A stretch of DNA of 40,419 nucleotides, from contig MJCC01000019.1 in assembly GCA_001766655.1 (NCBI GenBank), forward strand, positions 122,930-163,348, in the 5' to 3' direction. The position numbers and the translations under genes were made by a program. This DNA is from Phytomonas francai. Lineage: Eukaryota > Euglenozoa > Kinetoplastea > Trypanosomatida > Trypanosomatidae. A model generated the notes under the pieces. That model searched no databases and was not told the DNA's origin. It was given only the letters and a program-made list of their open reading frames with translations. This document shows positions 36,823 to 40,419 of the stretch, piece by piece (within the stretch, counting starts at the first letter, position 1; each line of letters begins with the position of its first letter).

Positions 36823-38217
36823 TCAAACAAAAAAGTGCGAATCGGCATGCTCCAGCATTAATTCGACTTGAGCAGTCAGGCTGAACTTCTTCAGGGCATA
36901 CTGAATACAATAAGGGCCCTTAGTTTTCTTCCAGTTCTCCCTCAAAGCCTGCATAACAGAGGCATAAACTCTTTCACCCACTTCTTCATTCGTTCCCTCC
37001 TCCACAAGGGTGCCGACCTCGTCGTTTACAAAGTCAAGGGGACCTCCAGATTTTGCCCCAATCACAGGTGTTCCACATCCCATGGATTCAATGAAAACAA
37101 GACCAAAGGGTTCTTCCTTGCTCGGAAAAACACAGATGTCGGCAACTGTGAACAATTTGGCGAGCTCTGGTTGGCCAAGGGGGCCCAAGAAGAACGCGTG
37201 GTTCAGCTTAAGGTCACAATACGCCATATCGACGTATTTCTGGAACGCCTCTTTTGAGCCGCCACCGCACAAAACCGTAAGAATACTCTTTCCCTCCTTC
37301 TCCCACTTACTTGCCGCCAATAGAACCGTATCCAGACGCTTCCAATCGGCAAAACGTCCGCAAAAGACGACCAAATGTTCATACGAATCAATATCTGGTA
37401 TTGTTTTCCCGGGCTCTACATTCGTAACCTCTGCAGGAAGTCGAGCCTTGTCAAAGCCGTCATACAAAACCTGGGGCGTGCCTCCAATTGCTTTGTGTCT
37501 GGTCATCCCTTCAATCGGATGGAAAATGTGCTGACCGTATCCGCAGGGAGCGACAGAAATACGATCTTCCGGAAACAGCGGGAAAAGTTTAAGGAAGGCA
37601 TCCTTTTGTGGGAGGGAAATGGTAAAAATGCCACACACCTTGTCCGTGTTTTCGAAAATTTTCTTCTCTTCACGAATCCATGTATAATACCTCATTGGAA
37701 AGTCAGGAAGCGCGTTTAACTCATTCTCGTACATCTTGAGGGCAGTCCCGTGCACAAAGACCACCAAGGGAACCTTTGGTTTCCCACATGCCACACGCCG
37801 CTCATTGATCTCGGACAGAATGACAGGATTCATGAAGCCGTGGTGGGCCAGGAATAGATCAAACGGCCTTCCGTGCTTCTTTTCGGCGTACGCGATGTAA
37901 TCCGAGCACTGCTGCCGGAGGGCGTCGCAGTAGGCCCGGACCTCCGGATCGCGCATCGCGTGCCAACGCATGCTGCTCTGCGGCCCCACACTTTCGCAGA
38001 TGGGAATGGGGTGCGGGATCTCGTAGACCCGGTAATCGTCGCGGTCGCTCGGTGTTTTTTGGATGTCGGATGGCCATATCGAATAGCAAACGGTGCCGGG
38101 TAAGGAATTCATGGCAATGTGGTGCCCTTGATGAAGAATACCAGATCCAGGTGCAAATTGGCCAGGTCCTTGCCAATTATTGGTACCAAGGGTAAAGATC
38201 AGTCTTTGAGAGGACAT
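36823..38217 (-). CDS. GT4-like (GT-B fold) glycosyltransferase
   Basis: This 464-residue protein has a C-terminal glycosyltransferase group 1 domain (about 275-440). Family motifs are the donor-binding strand VVFCGRFADWKRLD (283-296), the GPLGQPELAKLFTVADICVFPS segment, and the E-x7-E motif EPFGLVFIE (369-377) followed by GCGTPVIGAKSGGPLDFV. The N-terminal domain begins FTLGTNNWQGPGQFAPGSGI, with LAHHGFMNPV and VVFVHGTALKMYENE in positions typical of GT-B sugar transferases such as sucrose or mannosyl transferases. It should transfer a sugar from a nucleotide-sugar donor; acceptor and pathway cannot be told. There is no signal peptide or membrane helix, so it is probably cytosolic. The frame is open upstream to 38340, but an acceptor AG at 38240 leaves the ATG at 38217 as the start. 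A bacterial origin is possible but untested. Confidence 0.9.
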   Translation of the reverse strand: MSSQRLIFTLGTNNWQGPGQFAPGSGILHQGHHIAMNSLPGTVCYSIWPSDIQKTPSDRDDYRVYEIPHPIPICESVGPQSSMRWHAMRDPEVRAYCDALRQQCSDYIAYAEKKHGRPFDLFLAHHGFMNPVILSEINERRVACGKPKVPLVVFVHGTALKMYENELNALPDFPMRYYTWIREEKKIFENTDKVCGIFTISLPQKDAFLKLFPLFPEDRISVAPCGYGQHIFHPIEGMTRHKAIGGTPQVLYDGFDKARLPAEVTNVEPGKTIPDIDSYEHLVVFCGRFADWKRLDTVLLAASKWEKEGKSILTVLCGGGSKEAFQKYVDMAYCDLKLNHAFFLGPLGQPELAKLFTVADICVFPSKEEPFGLVFIESMGCGTPVIGAKSGGPLDFVNDEVGTLVEEGTNEEVGERVYASVMQALRENWKKTKGPYCIQYALKKFSLTAQVELMLEHADSHFFV

Positions 38218-38239
38218 GATGAATGAGCAAAGAAAGTTG

Positions 38240-38260
38240 CTGTATAAAAAGAAAAAAAGA
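38240..38260 (-). promoter_or_regulatory. Splice acceptor of glycosyltransferase gene
   Basis: On the minus strand TCTTTTTTTCTTTTTATACAG ends at 38240, followed by a 22-base ATG-free leader. Confidence 0.7.
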
Positions 38261-38435
38261 ACTGGCTTCGAAAAATTAGTAAAATTAAGCTGAAGAAGGA
38301 AATAGCAATTTAAAATAGTTATAACATATCGGTAATACATTCCAAAACAAGAAGAATTTCAAATTATAATATCCTTCATAAGAAATGGGTGAAAAGGAAG
38401 GAAGTATATACATTGAGGAGAGACGTAGCCATAGG

Positions 38436-38774
38436 TTATAGGCCCTTAAAAACAACTATTGCAATATACCCTTTGTGAAACATGTACATGAGATGCTTTA
38501 GTTCATACGTTATTTCAAATCCGAATCCTTCGCCTATAACGCAATGCCAAGAAGGACCGAACTTTTTGTCCATGAGCTCCTTTATATGCTTCGCAGCTTG
38601 TTCATAGTTACTTTCGTGCTTTTCAAGCGCATTAACTACAATTTCCTTGCATTCCATTCGCATTTCCTCGGACATATCACTCATCTTTTCTAGAGGATAA
38701 TTGAAGGCTTGTGTGTAACGCCTGATATACTCTAAATTACATGGCCCTGTGGATTCCTTTGGTTTAGAGTCCAT
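38436..38774 (-). CDS. Dynein light chain, LC8 type
   Basis: This 112-residue protein matches the LC8/DYNLL family along residues 25-112: SDMSEEMRMECKEIVVNALEKHE, then IKELMDKKFGPSWHCVIGEGFGFEITYELKHLMYM and a final strand YIAIVVFKG. LC8 proteins are dimeric hubs that clip partner peptides and are part of cytoplasmic and axonemal dynein. About 20 extra residues precede the usual start. The frame opens further upstream, but the AG after a long pyrimidine tract (38853-38821) puts the first ATG at 38774. Substitutions relative to standard LC8 (for example EGFGFE where GRNFGS is usual) suggest one of the divergent axonemal paralogues. Confidence 0.93.
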   Translation of the reverse strand: MDSKPKESTGPCNLEYIRRYTQAFNYPLEKMSDMSEEMRMECKEIVVNALEKHESNYEQAAKHIKELMDKKFGPSWHCVIGEGFGFEITYELKHLMYMFHKGYIAIVVFKGL

Positions 38775-38820
38775 ACCGTTGGAATGTGTAAATAGAAACG
38801 AAACCCCTTTGGACAACGGA

Positions 38821-38853
38821 CTTGAAGAACAAAGATGGTGAAGAGAGAAAAAT
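38821..38853 (-). promoter_or_regulatory. Splice acceptor of dynein light chain gene
   Basis: On the minus strand a long pyrimidine-rich tract ends TTTGTTCTTCAAG at 38821, followed by a 46-base ATG-free leader. Confidence 0.65.
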
Positions 38854-38957
38854 TCTAATTTGAGGAGCAATAGTTATAAATTACCCAAAGAGAGTGAGTT
38901 CTCTTCGTGTTAATCTCTGTGCTTAAGCAACTCATATATAAATCCGAACACCAAGCT

Positions 38958-39617
38958 TTACGCCGATTCTAACAAGGATTCCTTCGGTAAGTTTTCAGAG
39001 GCAATTTTTCCCCCTTCCTCCTGTTGCAATTTATGATGCGGAACCTCTATAGAACCAAGGACATCATGCTCTTTATTTTCTGTCATCTGGACCTCCAGCT
39101 CTTTTATCAAATCCTCATCATTCGCAATACCAAAAAGTGGTTGGCTAATTACATCGTTGATACGCTGAGCCTCCTCAATAGATTCGCTAGTTTCGCTCAT
39201 AAGTTTTTCCACGTCATCGATATTGAGAATTTTATTCAAGTGCTCTAATTCCTGTTTGCCATCTTTTAATGCAACCACTACCTCACTTTCAATCTGCATA
39301 AAATCAATGGTTTCAATAAGATTCTGAATGTTATCAAGCATTTTGTCCACGGAGTTTATCTGATCAATTTGTGCGCGTTCACGCTTTAGGCAGTACAATG
39401 CTTTTATTCTACTTCCCTCTTTGAGAAACTCCTTTGCTTTGGTGCGCTCCACACTTCCAATAATCTCAAATCTACGTATAGCTGCAACTAAATCATCTCT
39501 CTGCAATTTCAATTGAAGTTTAACTCGGTCAGGAGTAGTAATTTTTGAGCGACACTGTGCGCTTATTTTCTTCGTGTGGGGAGATTTAGCATGTCCCTTT
39601 GAGCTCGATCCTCCCAT
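38958..39617 (-). CDS. VPS20: ESCRT-III subunit VPS20/CHMP6
   Basis: This 219-residue Snf7-family protein begins MGGSSSK, a good N-myristoylation signal, which is the hallmark of CHMP6/VPS20. It then has the basic first helix with LQLKLQRDDLVAAIRRFE (34-51), a second helix ending ALYCLKRERAQIDQINSVDKMLDNIQNLIETIDFMQIE, and the acidic C-terminal half (LNIDDVEKLMSETSESIEEAQ, DEDLIKELEVQM). VPS20 sits on endosomal membrane, receives the ESCRT-II complex and nucleates SNF7 filaments for multivesicular-body formation. Length and order match the family. The last 35 residues are a longer acidic tail than usual. Confidence 0.93.
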   Translation of the reverse strand: MGGSSSKGHAKSPHTKKISAQCRSKITTPDRVKLQLKLQRDDLVAAIRRFEIIGSVERTKAKEFLKEGSRIKALYCLKRERAQIDQINSVDKMLDNIQNLIETIDFMQIESEVVVALKDGKQELEHLNKILNIDDVEKLMSETSESIEEAQRINDVISQPLFGIANDEDLIKELEVQMTENKEHDVLGSIEVPHHKLQQEEGGKIASENLPKESLLESA

Positions 39618-39922
39618 TAAAAAGGAAAATAGTCCGCCGTAAATCGGGAAAAAGATACTATTTTTTGTTTAGAATGATGTGGTTGTTTTATTATTATCAA
39701 TGAAAACACTTTATTTCACAAATGTTTTCTATAACACTGCAAATCCTAGAAAAACAGAAAAACCAAATGAGAGGAAAAAAGGGTTTCTATTGACGCTTTA
39801 AAAAGCTATCATACGTGATACCAGTAAAAAAAGGCCTATGTCTAACAAAAAGAAACAAAATAGACTTTCATCCTTGCCATGCAAGGGGCTACCGCTAATG
39901 CACCTGTGTTTACCCTCTTTCT
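39618..39922. other. Possible divergent strand-switch region
   Basis: This is an A+T-rich spacer between the minus-strand VPS20 gene and a possible plus-strand gene to its right. If that gene is real, transcription of two arrays would start from here. It contains T- and A-runs and no ORF. Confidence 0.35.
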
Positions 39923-40355
39923 ATGGATAGTGTCAATGAAATTTTTGAATCAGGAATTATGGTAGTTCTTCCAATTCGGCTTAAACCTCACAAGGGTGCT
40001 TCAGGATGATTTAAAAAAAAAAATCATACATTTTCAAAACTCAAAAAAAACTTCCAATACTAATATCAGGGCACCCTACCGTGCAGAAAAGAATGCGGAA
40101 TCGCAAAGGCACAATTCCAAAAGCAAGCCGAAACACCGCATACACTACAATGCTGACGCGTTTGATACCTCAATGAATCGTATCCCCAAAGTGGAAGAAA
40201 CGGTAGCCTCATGCCTTGAATATTTCCATGGGTTGTATTTTTTGAACTTCGGCACCCCACCCCCGAGGATTTCCCCCGGCAGTCGCCAGTGGCCTGTCGC
40301 CCAAAATGAGGATTGGAACTCGTTAATGAAAATGAATGAAATAATGAAAAAATAG
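39923..40355 (+). pseudogene. Possible plus-strand gene broken by a frameshift or small intron
   Basis: From the ATG at 39923 a 28-codon frame (MDSVNEIFESGIMVVLPIRL then KPHKGASG) ends at TGA 40007-40009. An overlapping frame, offset by one base, is open from 39996 to the TAG at 40353-40355 and has protein-like sequence near its end (IPKVEETVASCLEYF, GTPPPRISPGSRQWPVAQNED). One indel, or removal of a 91-base intron from 39996 (GT) to 40086 (AG) with TACTAAT branch-like sequence inside, would join the two. I do not recognise the product. It lies within 500 bases of the window end, next to long A- and C-runs, so sequence error is also possible. The competing minus-strand frame (40359-40066) is less convincing. 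Confidence 0.35.
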
Positions 40356-40394
40356 CCATGAAGAAGGGAGAGGGGGTTGTCTTTTTTGAAGGGA

Positions 40395-40419
40395 CCCCCC
40401 CCCCCCCCCCCCCCCCCCC
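40395..40419. repeat. Terminal poly-C run
   Basis: The window ends in 25 consecutive C. It is not a telomere repeat; an assembly that broke in a homopolymer is likely. Confidence 0.9.

Noticed and set aside
40066..40359. Minus-strand 97-codon ORF with several Cys at the right end
   Set aside because: No recognisable pattern, A/T-rich codons and competition from a more protein-like plus-strand frame; not called, though not excluded.

Overview
This window looks like nuclear DNA of a eukaryotic flagellate, most likely a kinetoplastid or close euglenozoan. Several things point that way. Nearly every gene is one uninterrupted ORF. All plus-strand genes (bases 1-14,023) sit together and face one block of minus-strand genes (14,471-39,617), so two long co-directional arrays converge at about 14.0-14.5 kb. 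Many start codons lie 10-65 bases downstream of a pyrimidine tract ending in AG, with no ATG between, which is the layout of spliced-leader trans-splicing. No spliced-leader RNA gene, rRNA or convincing tRNA is in the window, so the lineage is an inference from architecture.

Left array (plus strand, strongly G+C-rich coding sequence): a left-truncated protein with double-stranded-RNA-binding-like repeats, a divergent cyclophilin with altered active-site residues, an OSCA/CSC1 (DUF221) membrane channel, coatomer delta, ribosomal protein eL39, an unrecognised helical protein, and a protein with a degenerate NYN/PIN-like head and three WW domains.

Right array (minus strand): an AIMP1/Arc1p-like tRNA-binding protein, an unrecognised protein, a COQ10-like lipid-binding protein with a long N-terminal extension, a possible 23-residue micro-ORF, a coiled-coil protein, UFM1, an ORF whose 5' end looks like a spliced exon, a CDK-family kinase with unusual motifs, a 1063-residue coiled-coil protein, an unrecognised 648-residue protein, a GT4-like glycosyltransferase, an LC8-type dynein light chain and the ESCRT-III subunit VPS20/CHMP6. 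At the far right a possible plus-strand gene, broken by a frameshift or a small intron, would make 39.6-39.9 kb a divergent strand switch.

The genes are mostly housekeeping (vesicle coats, ESCRT, dynein, ribosome, aminoacylation, UFMylation, ubiquinone function) and have no obvious shared pathway, as expected for polycistronic arrays. The intergenic spaces on the right are long, A+T-rich and full of microsatellites. One stretch (about 32.13-32.75 kb) retains frame-broken motifs of a non-LTR reverse transcriptase. G+C content falls visibly from left to right, and the G+C-rich patches in right-hand genes coincide with low-complexity insertions. Items most worth a second look are the UFM1 gene that ends exactly at the mature glycine, the retroelement relic, the ATG-less exon, the micro-ORF and the NYN-like/WW protein.
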